From: Streptomyces acidiscabies
GTDB lineage: Bacteria > Actinomycetota > Actinomycetes > Streptomycetales > Streptomycetaceae
NCBI RefSeq assembly: GCF_020010905.1
Contig: NZ_JAGJBY010000001.1
Coordinates: forward strand, 2,314,001 to 2,378,000
DNA length: 64,000 nucleotides
Reading direction: 5' to 3'
The position numbers and the translations under genes are program-made. Below the pieces are notes generated by a model. It was given only the letters and a program-made list of their open reading frames with translations, was not told the DNA's origin and made no database searches. Of the stretch, positions 27,333-35,715 are shown one piece after another. Each line of letters opens with the position of its first letter. The first letter of the stretch is position 1.

Positions 27333-29065
27333 CAGGCAGCCTCCGCTTCCGTGAGCTGGGAGAGCACGATCTCCCGGTAGGTCTCGTTGTCCGCCATCAG
27401 CTCGTGATGGGTCCCCGTCCCGACGACCCGCCCTTCGTCCAGGACGACGATCCGGTCGGCGTCACGGATGGTCGACACCCGCTGCGCGACGATCACCACG
27501 GTCGCCGCCGCCGTTTCGCGCGCGAGCGCCGCTCTGAGCGCGGCGTCCGTCGCGTAGTCGAGCGCGGAGAACGAGTCGTCGAACAGGTAGATCTCCGGCC
27601 GCTGCACCAGCGTGCGCGCGATGGACAGCCGCTGCCGCTGGCCGCCCGACACGTTCGTGCCGCCCTGCGCGATCGGCGCGTTCAGCCCGCCTTCGAGCCG
27701 CTCCACGAACTCCTTGGCCTGCGCCACCTCCAGCGCGTGCCACAGCTCCTCGTCCGTCGCGTCCGGGTTGCCGTACCGCAGGTTCGTCGCGACCGTCCCC
27801 GCGAACAGGTACGGCTTCTGCGGCACCAGGCTCACCGTCTTCGCGAGCAGCTCCGGCTCGATCTCGGCGACCGGCACGCCGTCCACCAGGACCTCGCCGT
27901 CCGTTGTGTCGAACAACCGGGGCACGAGCCCCAGGAGCGTGGACTTGCCGCTGCCCGTCGAGCCGATCACGGCCGTCGTCTCGCCGGGCAGCGCCACCAG
28001 ATCCACCGCCTTCAGCACCGGCTCCTCGGCGCCCGGGTAGCGGAAACCCGCGCCCCGCAGCTCCAGATGGCCGTGCCGCCGCAGCTCCCGCACGGGCGCG
28101 AGCGGCGGAACCACGCTCGACGACGTCTCCAGCACCTCCTGGATCCGCTCGGCGCACACCTCCGCGCGCGGGATCATCATGAACATGAACGTGGCCATCA
28201 TCACGGACATCACGATCTGCATCAGATACGCGAGGAACGCCGTCAGATCACCGATCTGCATCTCGCCGCTGTCGATGCGATGGGCCCCGAACCAGACCAC
28301 CGCGATCGACGACAGGTTCACCACCGTCATGACGATCGGGAACATCAGCGCCAGCAGGTTCCCCGCTTTGAGCGATACGTCGGTGAGGTCCGCGTTGGCC
28401 TTGCGGAACCGCTCCTCCTCGTAGGTGTCCCGCACGAACGCGCGGATCACCCGGTTGCCGGTGATCTGCTCGCGCAGCACCCGGTTGACGGTGTCGAGAC
28501 GCACCTGCATCGACCGGAACAACGGCCGCAGCTTCAGCACGATCAGCGTTACGCAGATCCCGAGCAGCGGGACGACGGCCACCAGCACCGCCGACAGCGG
28601 CACGTCCAGACCGAGCGCCAGCACGATGCCGCCGACGCACATGATCGGCGCGGACACCATCAGGGTGAACGTCATCAGCACCAGCGTCTGGACCTGCTGC
28701 GCGTCGTTCGTCGTCCGCGTGATCAGCGAGGGGGCACCGAACTGGCCCACCTCGCGCGCGGAGAACGACTGCACCCGGTCGAACACCGCCGCGCGCAGGT
28801 CCCTGCCGAGCGCCGACGCCGTCCGCGCGCCGTAGTACACGGCGCCGATGTTCGTCACGACCTGCGCCAGCGAGATGCCGATCATCACGGCGCCGTAGGT
28901 CAGGATGTAGCCGGTGTCGCCGTTGACGACGCCGTGGTCGATGATGTCGGCGTTCAGCGTGGGCAGGTAGAGAGTCGCGCTGGTCTGGAGCAGTTGCAGC
29001 AGCACCAGCAGCCCGATGGGTTTTCGGTAGGGCCTGAGATAGGTCCGCAGAAGTCGTATGAGCAC
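27332..29065 (-). CDS. ABC exporter half-transporter, degenerate-site subunit
   Basis: Partner half-transporter (577 residues from GTG 29065): six transmembrane helices and a nucleotide-binding domain with Walker A (GSTGSGKST) and a full signature (VSGGQRQR). Walker B ends FDDS, so Asp replaces the catalytic Glu. This is the known pattern of heterodimeric exporters with one degenerate ATP site. GTG 29065 follows GAGAGACG; an ATG at 29146 would add 27 polar residues. First gene of the two-gene operon. Confidence 0.92.
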   Translation of the reverse strand: MLIRLLRTYLRPYRKPIGLLVLLQLLQTSATLYLPTLNADIIDHGVVNGDTGYILTYGAVMIGISLAQVVTNIGAVYYGARTASALGRDLRAAVFDRVQSFSAREVGQFGAPSLITRTTNDAQQVQTLVLMTFTLMVSAPIMCVGGIVLALGLDVPLSAVLVAVVPLLGICVTLIVLKLRPLFRSMQVRLDTVNRVLREQITGNRVIRAFVRDTYEEERFRKANADLTDVSLKAGNLLALMFPIVMTVVNLSSIAVVWFGAHRIDSGEMQIGDLTAFLAYLMQIVMSVMMATFMFMMIPRAEVCAERIQEVLETSSSVVPPLAPVRELRRHGHLELRGAGFRYPGAEEPVLKAVDLVALPGETTAVIGSTGSGKSTLLGLVPRLFDTTDGEVLVDGVPVAEIEPELLAKTVSLVPQKPYLFAGTVATNLRYGNPDATDEELWHALEVAQAKEFVERLEGGLNAPIAQGGTNVSGGQRQRLSIARTLVQRPEIYLFDDSFSALDYATDAALRAALARETAAATVVIVAQRVSTIRDADRIVVLDEGRVVGTGTHHELMADNETYREIVLSQLTEAEAA

Positions 29066-29286
29066 GCTTACGTCTCTCGACAGAGGGTGGACGGTGGGTT
29101 CCGGCGAGGGGCCTTCTGGTTGCCCCTGGCCCCTATCGTCGGACACTCCACCCGTGTTACCTCAACCGATTAACCCATCAGGTGGCCCTCTTGAGCTGAC
29201 AGCGCAACCGGGAACTCGGGGACGGGCCGGTGCGTTGGAACTTACGGGAACGCGCTTTTGGAGGCGCGCCCCGCCTCAGCGGAGCG

Positions 29287-30738
29287 TCAGTGCAGGGCCC
29301 CGGGATGGATCTGCTCCCGCACCGACACGAACTGCTGGCGCACGGCCTGGCCCACCGCGAGATCCTCGCCCGGGTCGAGCACCTGCGCCGCCGCTCCCTG
29401 CCAGGCCGGAGGCGTCCGCGGGTCCAGCGTCCCCTGCGACACCCCGAGCGCCCACGCCGCCTGCCGCGCCGCCCCGATCGCCGCGTAGTCCGCCGGCTGC
29501 GGTACGACCACCTGGGCCCCGAACAGCGAAGGAGCCGCCGCTTGCACAGCAGGAAGCTCGGCCGCCGCGCCGAGCAGGAAGATCCGCCGTACGTCGACCC
29601 CGCGCCCGCGCAGCACGTCCAGCGCGTCGGCGAGCCCGCACAGCATGCCCTCGAACGCGGCCCGCGCCAGGTGCTCCGGCTTCATCGACTCCCGGCGCAG
29701 ACCCGTGATCGTCCCCGCCGTGTGCGGCAGGTTCGGCGTCCGCTCACCCTCCAGGTACGGCAGCATCACCAGCCCGTGCGACCCCGGCGTCGACTGCGTC
29801 GCCAGCTCCGAGAGTGCCTCCAGGTCCTTCACACCGAGCAGTTCGGCGGTCCCGCGCAGGGTGCGTACGGCGTTGAGGGTGGTGACGACGGGCAGGTGCA
29901 TGCCGGTCGCGTCCGCCAGCGACGTGATCATCCCGGAGCTGTCCACCAGCGCCTCCGGGTGCACGGCCATCACCGAGCCCGAGGCGCCCAGCGACACGAC
30001 CGCGTCCCCGAGCCCCAGGCCCAGACCGAAGGCCGCGGCCATCGTCTCGCCGGTCCCCGCCGAGATCAACAGCCCCTCCGGCGTCGTACCCGCCGCCTCC
30101 GACGGCCCGATGACGTCCGGGAGCATCACCTGGTGACCGAGCGCCAGCTCCACCAGATCGGGACGGTAACCGCCGGACGCGGCCGACCAGTACCCCGTCC
30201 CGGACGCCCCGCCCCGGTCCGTCGTACGGCGAGCCGGGCGGCCGAGGAGCTGCCAGACCAGCCAGTCGTGCGCCTGGAGGAGGACGGCCGTGCGCGCGGC
30301 GGCCTCCGGGTCACTCTTCGCGAGCCAGCGCAGCTTCGTCACCGGGTGCGCGGACTGGGGGACCGCGCCGACGGCCTGCGCCCACGCGCCGCGACCGCCC
30401 AGCGCGTCCACCAGGTCCGCCGCCGCGACCTGGGCGCGCTTGTCGCTGCCCGTCATCGCCGGGCGGACCGTGTTGCCCTGCGCGTCCAGGGGGATGACCG
30501 CGTTCTGCTGCGCGCTCACGCCGATCGCCTGCACGCCCTCCAGGAGACCGCCGCCGGCCGCCTCGCCGAGGGACAGCAGCCAGGACTGCGGGTCGACGTC
30601 GCTCGGCCGGGCGCCGCCCTCCGCGGTGTCGAGCGGGTGCGGGGCGTAGCCCTGCCTGAGCACGGCGCCTGTATCCGTGTCACAGACGACGATGCGAGTG
30701 AAATCGGGCGCACTGTCCAGCCCGGCGACTATCCCCAT
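29287..30738 (-). CDS. divergent FGGY-family carbohydrate kinase
   Basis: FGGY-type sugar kinase of 483 residues, nearest in feel to xylulokinases. It has two actin-like halves, with GVSAQQNAVIPLD and LGASGSVMAV in the expected places. Two motifs depart from active enzymes: the N-terminal phosphate loop (normally D-x-G-T-S) reads LDSAPDFTR, and the catalytic GDN motif reads GET (residues 230-232), so Glu stands where Asp is expected. It may have changed activity. It stands alone, with no sugar transporter or isomerase gene beside it. Confidence 0.8.
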   Translation of the reverse strand: MGIVAGLDSAPDFTRIVVCDTDTGAVLRQGYAPHPLDTAEGGARPSDVDPQSWLLSLGEAAGGGLLEGVQAIGVSAQQNAVIPLDAQGNTVRPAMTGSDKRAQVAAADLVDALGGRGAWAQAVGAVPQSAHPVTKLRWLAKSDPEAAARTAVLLQAHDWLVWQLLGRPARRTTDRGGASGTGYWSAASGGYRPDLVELALGHQVMLPDVIGPSEAAGTTPEGLLISAGTGETMAAAFGLGLGLGDAVVSLGASGSVMAVHPEALVDSSGMITSLADATGMHLPVVTTLNAVRTLRGTAELLGVKDLEALSELATQSTPGSHGLVMLPYLEGERTPNLPHTAGTITGLRRESMKPEHLARAAFEGMLCGLADALDVLRGRGVDVRRIFLLGAAAELPAVQAAAPSLFGAQVVVPQPADYAAIGAARQAAWALGVSQGTLDPRTPPAWQGAAAQVLDPGEDLAVGQAVRQQFVSVREQIHPGALH

Positions 30739-30844
30739 GGGTCAAATTCTGCCGTAGCGCTGCGCCGGTTCGGGCCGGTGAGGTGTGTGGGGAGTGCGGT
30801 GGGTTCTCGGATGCGGGTGCGTTGTGGCTGGTCGCACCGGGTCC

Positions 30845-31135
30845 TCAGGTATTACTGGTTCCCCAGTCGTCGTCCTCCGTCGCCGCGCCGCGCTCACGCA
30901 GCGTACGGACCCGGTTCGCCACCGAGTCCGGGAAGCGGGAGGCGGCCTTCTCGTATGCCTTGCCCGCGAACTGGCGGCCCTGCTGGGCGGCCGATTCGGC
31001 GGTGTTGCGGACCGCCGGGTTCTGCGCGACGGCGCGGGCGGATTTCTTCAGCTGCTCGTAGCGTTCACGTCCGGCACGGGTGCCGAGGACGTAACCCACG
31101 GCGAGTCCGGCGGCGAACGTCAGCCGGTAGCGCAT
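30845..31135 (-). CDS. YtxH-like small membrane-anchored protein
   Basis: A 96-residue protein with a short N-terminal membrane helix (LTFAAGLAVGYVLGTRAG), then a long amphipathic, charged helix and an acidic tail (ATEDDDWGTSNT). This is the YtxH-type layout. Such proteins are common and poorly understood; some are stress related. Confidence 0.8.
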   Translation of the reverse strand: MRYRLTFAAGLAVGYVLGTRAGRERYEQLKKSARAVAQNPAVRNTAESAAQQGRQFAGKAYEKAASRFPDSVANRVRTLRERGAATEDDDWGTSNT

Positions 31136-31271
31136 GACGGCGGCCCTTCCCTGGTGTCGGCGGGGATACCGATTGGCGAAGCACCCCCCTGCTTGCGCTA
31201 ATGTATGTGTCGCAGCGAGAGGACGCCCCCTGGCAAGTACCCAGATGGCGACGATCGATGCGACGAGGCAT

Positions 31272-31344
31272 TCCCCTGTAGCTCAATTGGCAGAGCAGCC
31301 GGCTGTTAACCGGCAGGTTACTGGTTCGAGTCCAGTCGGGGGAG
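31272..31344 (+). tRNA. tRNA-Asn (GTT), copy 1
   Basis: 73 nt. The acceptor stem pairs TCCCCTG with CGGGGGA (one G-T pair). Anticodon stem GCCGG/CCGGC with loop CTGTTAA gives anticodon GTT. T-arm ACTGG-TTCGAGT-CCAGT, discriminator G. No encoded CCA. Identical to copy 2 five bases downstream. Confidence 0.96.
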
Positions 31345-31349
31345 CTCGG

Positions 31350-31422
31350 TCCCCTGTAGCTCAATTGGCAGAGCAGCCGGCTGTTAACCGGCAGGTTACT
31401 GGTTCGAGTCCAGTCGGGGGAG
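31350..31422 (+). tRNA. tRNA-Asn (GTT), copy 2
   Basis: 73 nt, identical to copy 1 over its full length, with a 5-base spacer (CTCGG) between them. It is followed by a terminator hairpin with a T-run, so both copies probably lie in one transcript. Confidence 0.96.
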
Positions 31423-31433
31423 CATGCTGAACG

Positions 31434-31456
31434 AGGACCCCGTTGGGGTCCTTTTT
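31434..31456 (+). terminator. intrinsic terminator of the tRNA-Asn pair
   Basis: Stem AGGACCCC / GGGGTCCT with a 3-base loop followed by TTTT, 12 bases after the second tRNA. Confidence 0.88.
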
Positions 31457-31612
31457 CATGTCCGGTGGAACCGTACGGACCCTGGTGCGGTCCTCCCGGA
31501 CACGAAGGCGAGGTCAGCAGGCATGCGGAAGCCGACCATCCGAAGCGGGAGATCGTATGACCGGCTATGCTGCGGCAGACGGCGCGCACACATGTACGCG
31601 ACACGCCGCTAT

Positions 31613-31689
31613 GGGGCGGTAGCTCAGCCGGTTAGAGCAGCGGACTCATAATCCGTCGGCCGTGGGTTCGAGTCCCACCCGCCCCACCA
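31613..31689 (+). tRNA. tRNA with CAT anticodon (Met, or Ile after lysidine)
   Basis: 77 nt including an encoded CCA. Acceptor stem GGGGCGG/CCGCCCC; anticodon stem CGGA(C)/(A)TCCG with loop CTCATAA; T-arm GTGGG-TTCGAGT-CCCAC. It is not the initiator type, because the acceptor begins with a paired G1. Elongator Met and lysidine-modified Ile tRNAs both carry CAT; I cannot separate them by eye. Confidence 0.92.
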
Positions 31690-32470
31690 TGCGCTACGCG
31701 GGAAGAAACCTTCTGACCTGCGTAAACGTCATAACGAAGGCCGCCACCCGAAAGTGACGGCCTTTATTCGTCCGGCCGGACCAAGATCCAGTGGACGTAC
31801 CGTGGACGCAAGCCCGGATTCGTGGACAGAAACCCCGTCAGGCGGCTTCCTGAACCCTGTTCCGCGCACGGCACCCGTCGGCAGTTCCCAGTCACCCGGC
31901 TCGGGTTCGTCGCTGTTGACTTCGCCCCCGTCCACGTGCAGTGCGTAGGAGGTCTGACCTACGGCACTGTGCGGGTTCGCCGGCATCAGTGCACCATGCT
32001 GGTTCCCACGGCTGGGCGTCCCCGGGGCTGAAGCCGGCCGCCTGTGCGTGCGGGGCCGCGACGGGCGGCAGCAGGGTGAGGGCCGGGACAGAGAATCCGC
32101 AGACAATCCGTCAAGGATGCGCGCCGAGATCTGGGGTCGCCGCTCGCGGGCCGTGCGGTGGCTGTGCAGGGCCGACGAGTTCAGGACATCCCGTGAATTG
32201 ATGTGCCCATGGCATAGACAGTCTCGGGTTGATGCTGGACGCTGATCCGCCGGAGCTTCGAAACTCTCACGTAACACTTCGGTCGGACAGCGGTGAGACG
32301 TCACAGGAAAGGCTGGTCGCGCTCGCCTTCGAGGCCGGTGCAGGCCGCCCCGCTGTTCCCCTTCGCCGACCGCGTCGCGGGCGGCACCGTCAGCCGGGCG
32401 GGGCCGCTCGGCCCGGCTCCCTTCTCCGGCCGCCAGCTGCGGCCGACACCCGACCAGAGGGGTCCCCTCC
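31690..32470. other. long tRNA-flanking region without a clear gene
   Basis: About 780 bases between the CAT tRNA and the carboxylesterase gene. A minus-strand frame at 31729-31986 (85 residues, MPANPHSAVGQTSYALHVDG...) has moderately good composition, but its end runs through a terminator hairpin. Three GTGGAC words occur at 31792-31827. GC3 bias is weaker than in neighbouring genes. The 3' side of a tRNA is a typical integration site, so this could be a degraded element, but no integrase remains. Confidence 0.4.
31737..31768. terminator. bidirectional terminator hairpin
   Basis: Stem AAGGCCGCCAC / GTGACGGCCTT (one mismatch) with a CCGAAA loop and a following TTATT, 47 bases after the CAT tRNA. 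Confidence 0.8.
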
Positions 32471-34072
32471 ATGACCGCCAGCGGAATCCGTACCGTCTTA
32501 GGCGGCGCGTTAGCCATGTCCCTCGCTGTCGTCGGGCTGCTGCCCGCGACGGCGTCCGCGAGTGCGCCGGGCGTGGTGCGCACCGACAAGGGTGCCGTGC
32601 GCGGCGCCACCTCGAAGGGTGTCGAGAGGTTCCTCGGCATCCCCTACGCGGCGGCGCCCACCGGCTCCCTGCGCTGGAAGCCGCCGCAGGCCGCGGCGCC
32701 GTGGACCGGCGTCCGGGAGGCGGCCGGCTTCGGCGACCTCTGCCCCGTGCTGCCCAGCGGCAACGGACCGCGCAGCGAGACCGAGGACTGCCTCGGCGTC
32801 AATGTGTGGCGGCCGTCGGGCGTGCGGGCCGGCGCCCGTCTTCCGGTGCACGTCTTCATCCACGGCGGTGGCCTGACCAACGGCAGCGGCGCGCAGAACG
32901 ACGAGTCGAAGCTCGTCAGGGAGACGGGCGTCATCGGCGTCTCGCTCAACTACCGGCTCGGCGTCTTCGGCTTCCTCGGCCTGCCCGCGCTCACCGAGGA
33001 GGGCGGCGAGTCCGGCAACTACGGCTTCATGGACCAGCAGGCCGCGTTGCGCTGGGTGCAGCGCAACATCGCAGCCTTCGGCGGGAACCCCGGCGAGGTC
33101 ACCATCGGCGGCGAGTCCGCGGGCGGCTGGTCCGTCTGCGGTCATCTGGTGGCGCCCGGCTCGCGCGGGCTGTTCGCTCGCGCCATGATCCAGAGCGGCT
33201 CCTGCGTCAGCGGCCCGCAGCGCCGGGCGGAGGACGCCGGGACGGCGTTCGCCCGCCAGGCGGGCTGCGACCAGGCGGATCGGGCGGCCGTCCTCGACTG
33301 TCTGAGGTCGGCCTCGGCGGGGACGCTCCTCGACGCCGGCACCTTCTCGCCCGGCTTCGTGGACGGAACCACGACGTTCCCGGCCCCGGTACGCGAAGCG
33401 GTGGACAGCGGAAGGTTCGCCCGTGTGCCCGTGGTCGTCGGCGCCAACCGTGACGAGGGCCGCACCTTCGCCGCGGGGTACATCGGCGCGGGCAAGGAGG
33501 CATACCTCGCCTTCGTCCAGGCCGTCGGCGGCACCCGCGCCGACGAGGTCCTCTCCCGTTACCCCTGGCCCGGCACGTCCGACCGGTTCACCGCGCCGTA
33601 CGTCATCGGCGAGATCATGACCGACGCGGGGCTGGTCTCGGGGATCGGCGGGTGCGGGCTCCGCTCGCTCGTGCGGACCTTCGAGCGGTACACCCCCACC
33701 CACGCGTACGAGTTCGACCACCGGACGGGCCCCGGCCTGACGCAGATACCCGGCTACGTCTGGGGCGCGGGCCACGCCGCGGAACTCGCCTACATCTGGC
33801 CCAGCTTCCACAACGGCACGCCCATCGCTCCGCTGTTCGACGCCGGGGAGCGCCGGCTCGCCCACGAGATGACGCGGTACTGGGGAGCGTTCACGAGGAC
33901 CGGCCGGCCGTCCGTCGCCGGGCAGGCGGCCTGGCCCGGCTATCACCAGGGCGAGGGCCTGATGCTGTCGCTGCGGGCGGGGGGCGGGAGTGCCCTGATC
34001 GACGACGACCAGTACGCGGCGCAACACCAGTGCGCGTTCTGGGAGACGATGCCGGGAACCCGGCACTCCTGA
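32471..34072 (+). CDS. secreted type B carboxylesterase
   Basis: Secreted alpha/beta-hydrolase of 533 residues. The signal peptide (GGALAMSLAVVGLLPATASA) is followed by the type B esterase fold: EDCLGVNVW, oxyanion GGG (IHGGGL), nucleophile elbow GGESAGGWS (Ser216), acid region (VVGANRDEG) and catalytic His in a WGAGHAAEL segment. It would cleave ester bonds outside the cell. It has only about five cysteines. It is not obviously linked to neighbouring genes; the downstream operon is convergent. Confidence 0.93.
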   Translation: MTASGIRTVLGGALAMSLAVVGLLPATASASAPGVVRTDKGAVRGATSKGVERFLGIPYAAAPTGSLRWKPPQAAAPWTGVREAAGFGDLCPVLPSGNGPRSETEDCLGVNVWRPSGVRAGARLPVHVFIHGGGLTNGSGAQNDESKLVRETGVIGVSLNYRLGVFGFLGLPALTEEGGESGNYGFMDQQAALRWVQRNIAAFGGNPGEVTIGGESAGGWSVCGHLVAPGSRGLFARAMIQSGSCVSGPQRRAEDAGTAFARQAGCDQADRAAVLDCLRSASAGTLLDAGTFSPGFVDGTTTFPAPVREAVDSGRFARVPVVVGANRDEGRTFAAGYIGAGKEAYLAFVQAVGGTRADEVLSRYPWPGTSDRFTAPYVIGEIMTDAGLVSGIGGCGLRSLVRTFERYTPTHAYEFDHRTGPGLTQIPGYVWGAGHAAELAYIWPSFHNGTPIAPLFDAGERRLAHEMTRYWGAFTRTGRPSVAGQAAWPGYHQGEGLMLSLRAGGGSALIDDDQYAAQHQCAFWETMPGTRHS

Positions 34073-34112
34073 GGGAGAGAGCGCGCCGGGCCACGATCGC
34101 TCCGGCGAAGTC

Positions 34113-34133
34113 GCCCCCCGGCCGTGGGGGGGC
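34113..34133. terminator. possible hairpin between convergent genes
   Basis: GCCCCCC (34113-34119) and GGGGGGC (34127-34133) pair with a 7-base loop between the esterase gene and the NlpC-like gene. Confidence 0.5.
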
Positions 34134-34162
34134 CAGGGGGCGGGGACGGTGCGGGAGCGTCG

Positions 34163-35200
34163 TCAGATGCGGCGGGCCGCGCGCAGCGCCTGCGCGTAGT
34201 AGCCGCCGCCGTCGAGCTGCGAGGTGCCGCCCTTGTCACCCATCGTGGGTCCACCCGCGTTCTTGCGGCTGGAGATGAAGCGCGGGTGGTCGGCGGTGTC
34301 CAGGCCGAGGTAGATGCCGATGTGGTCGATCCGTTTGCCGGACTGCTCCTGTGCCCTGAAGAACACCAGGTCGCCGGGCTGGAGTTGCTGGACGGCCGCG
34401 GGGCGCCGGTCCGTGAGGGGGAGCACCGGTACGCCGAGCCGCCCGCGGGCGATCCCGTCGGGGGAGCGCTGCAACCCGCCGCCCGTCGCGTTGTCCCTGC
34501 TGTTCAGCGCGACGCCCGCGCGGTAGCCGTACACCAGCCGGACATAGCCGGAGCTGTCGACGGAGCGCGCGCGGTCCTTCTCGGGGCTGCGGACGACCGT
34601 GTCGGGGAAGGTCCAGGGGACGCCCAGGTAGTCGTAGAAGTCCGAGCCCGTGCGCGCCGAGCCGCCGGTGGTGTCCGGGGTGTAGCGGGCGGCGCCGCTG
34701 TACGCGACTCCTGCCGCTGTCGTCCGGGTCGGGGCGCCGGCGACGTACTCGAAGGCCGTCGCGAGGATGTCCGAACGCCGGTCGGCGAGGCGGGACTTGA
34801 GCCAGGGCCCGAACCAGCCGCTCCGCTCCACGCCCTGGGTCCAGGGCGCGGGCAGCAGTCGCACCCAGCTCTTGGTGACGACCTTGGCGTCCGTGGTGCG
34901 GGGCTCGGCGAAGGTTCTGCCGGGCCCGGTCAGGACGGCCGTACGGGCGCCGTCGGTGAACGTGGCGACGACGGTGCCGCTCGGGTCGCGGGCGACCGTG
35001 CGGGCGGGGTTGCCGATCCGCTCGAAGAGCAGCGAGCCGCTCCTGGCGGGGATCTGGGGACCCGGTGCGGCCGACGGCGTCGGTGCCGCCGTCGGTCGGT
35101 CGGTGCGGTGTCTGAGCTGCATGGCCAGCCCGCAGGTCGCCGCGAACAGGACGGCTGTCACGAGGAACAGCACCGTGTTCCTGGTCAGGAGGCGTTTCAT
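34163..35200 (-). CDS. NlpC/P60-like protein with Ser at the catalytic Cys position
   Basis: Exported protein of 345 residues: N-terminal membrane helix or signal (residues 8-28), a Pro/Ala linker, a beta-rich region (55-205, perhaps SH3-like) and a C-terminal NlpC/P60 fold. The family's DCSG motif reads DSSG (215-218), so Ser216 replaces the nucleophile Cys; the His (IDHIGIYLG, His293) is kept. Family members cleave gamma-D-Glu peptide bonds. As last gene after capB/capC it could bind, trim or release a gamma-glutamyl polymer. ATG 35200 starts a clear signal; upstream ATGs overlap capC. Confidence 0.85.
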   Translation of the reverse strand: MKRLLTRNTVLFLVTAVLFAATCGLAMQLRHRTDRPTAAPTPSAAPGPQIPARSGSLLFERIGNPARTVARDPSGTVVATFTDGARTAVLTGPGRTFAEPRTTDAKVVTKSWVRLLPAPWTQGVERSGWFGPWLKSRLADRRSDILATAFEYVAGAPTRTTAAGVAYSGAARYTPDTTGGSARTGSDFYDYLGVPWTFPDTVVRSPEKDRARSVDSSGYVRLVYGYRAGVALNSRDNATGGGLQRSPDGIARGRLGVPVLPLTDRRPAAVQQLQPGDLVFFRAQEQSGKRIDHIGIYLGLDTADHPRFISSRKNAGGPTMGDKGGTSQLDGGGYYAQALRAARRI

Positions 35201-35232
35201 GGGTCGGCTCCGATGAGAGGTGAGGGCGCGGC

Positions 35233-35715
35233 TCATGTCGTCGGCAGGGCGCCCAGCAGCAGGCCGGACACCAGGATCACGTAGGTGGCGAAGGTGACCG
35301 CGCACGTGGAGAGGACCGTCGCCGTCTTGGGCTGCCGCTCCAGCTGGTAGGCGATCAGGCCGGGGACGATGAACCCGAGGGCCTGGTGGGCGAAGAGCAG
35401 GGGGAACTGCTGGTGGAGCAGCAGGGAAAGACCGGCCTGGAGCAGGACCCCGATGAGTACGACGGCGGCGAACAGCCGCTTGCCGTAGAGGATGACGAAC
35501 CGCTGGAGCACCTTGGTCAGCAGGTAGGTCAGGGCTGCCACGGCCGCGACCATGGCGGCGCGCCGCAGGTCACCGACGAGGGTGAGGGCGAGCCAGCCGG
35601 GGGTGATCATGCCGCCCGGGGAGAGGTTCGTGGTCAGGTAGCACAGGAGGGAGAACACCAGACCGAGTGCGATGCCGATGGCGGCGATCTGGGGGGTGAC
35701 TACTGCGGGGATCAA
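35233..35715 (-). CDS. capC: poly-gamma-glutamate biosynthesis protein CapC/PgsC
   Basis: Membrane protein of 160 residues with four or five hydrophobic helices and the family motifs NLSPGGMITPGWLA and QALGFIVPGLIAYQLER. CapC forms the membrane part of poly-gamma-glutamate synthase together with CapB. Its ATG overlaps the capB stop (ATGA), so production is coupled. Confidence 0.93.
   Translation of the reverse strand: MIPAVVTPQIAAIGIALGLVFSLLCYLTTNLSPGGMITPGWLALTLVGDLRRAAMVAAVAALTYLLTKVLQRFVILYGKRLFAAVVLIGVLLQAGLSLLLHQQFPLLFAHQALGFIVPGLIAYQLERQPKTATVLSTCAVTFATYVILVSGLLLGALPTT

Noticed and set aside
27332..29065. Walker B Asp in place of Glu, considered as a novel loss
   Set aside because: This is a well-known feature of one subunit in heterodimeric ABC exporters.
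31199..31204. TAATGT as -10 box for the tRNA-Asn genes
   Set aside because: The best -35 candidate (TTGGCG at 31173) is 20 bases away, outside normal spacing.
31729..31986. 85-residue minus-strand frame after the CAT tRNA
   Set aside because: Its C-terminus runs through a terminator hairpin and no ribosome site or family is seen; kept only as a note in the intergenic entry.
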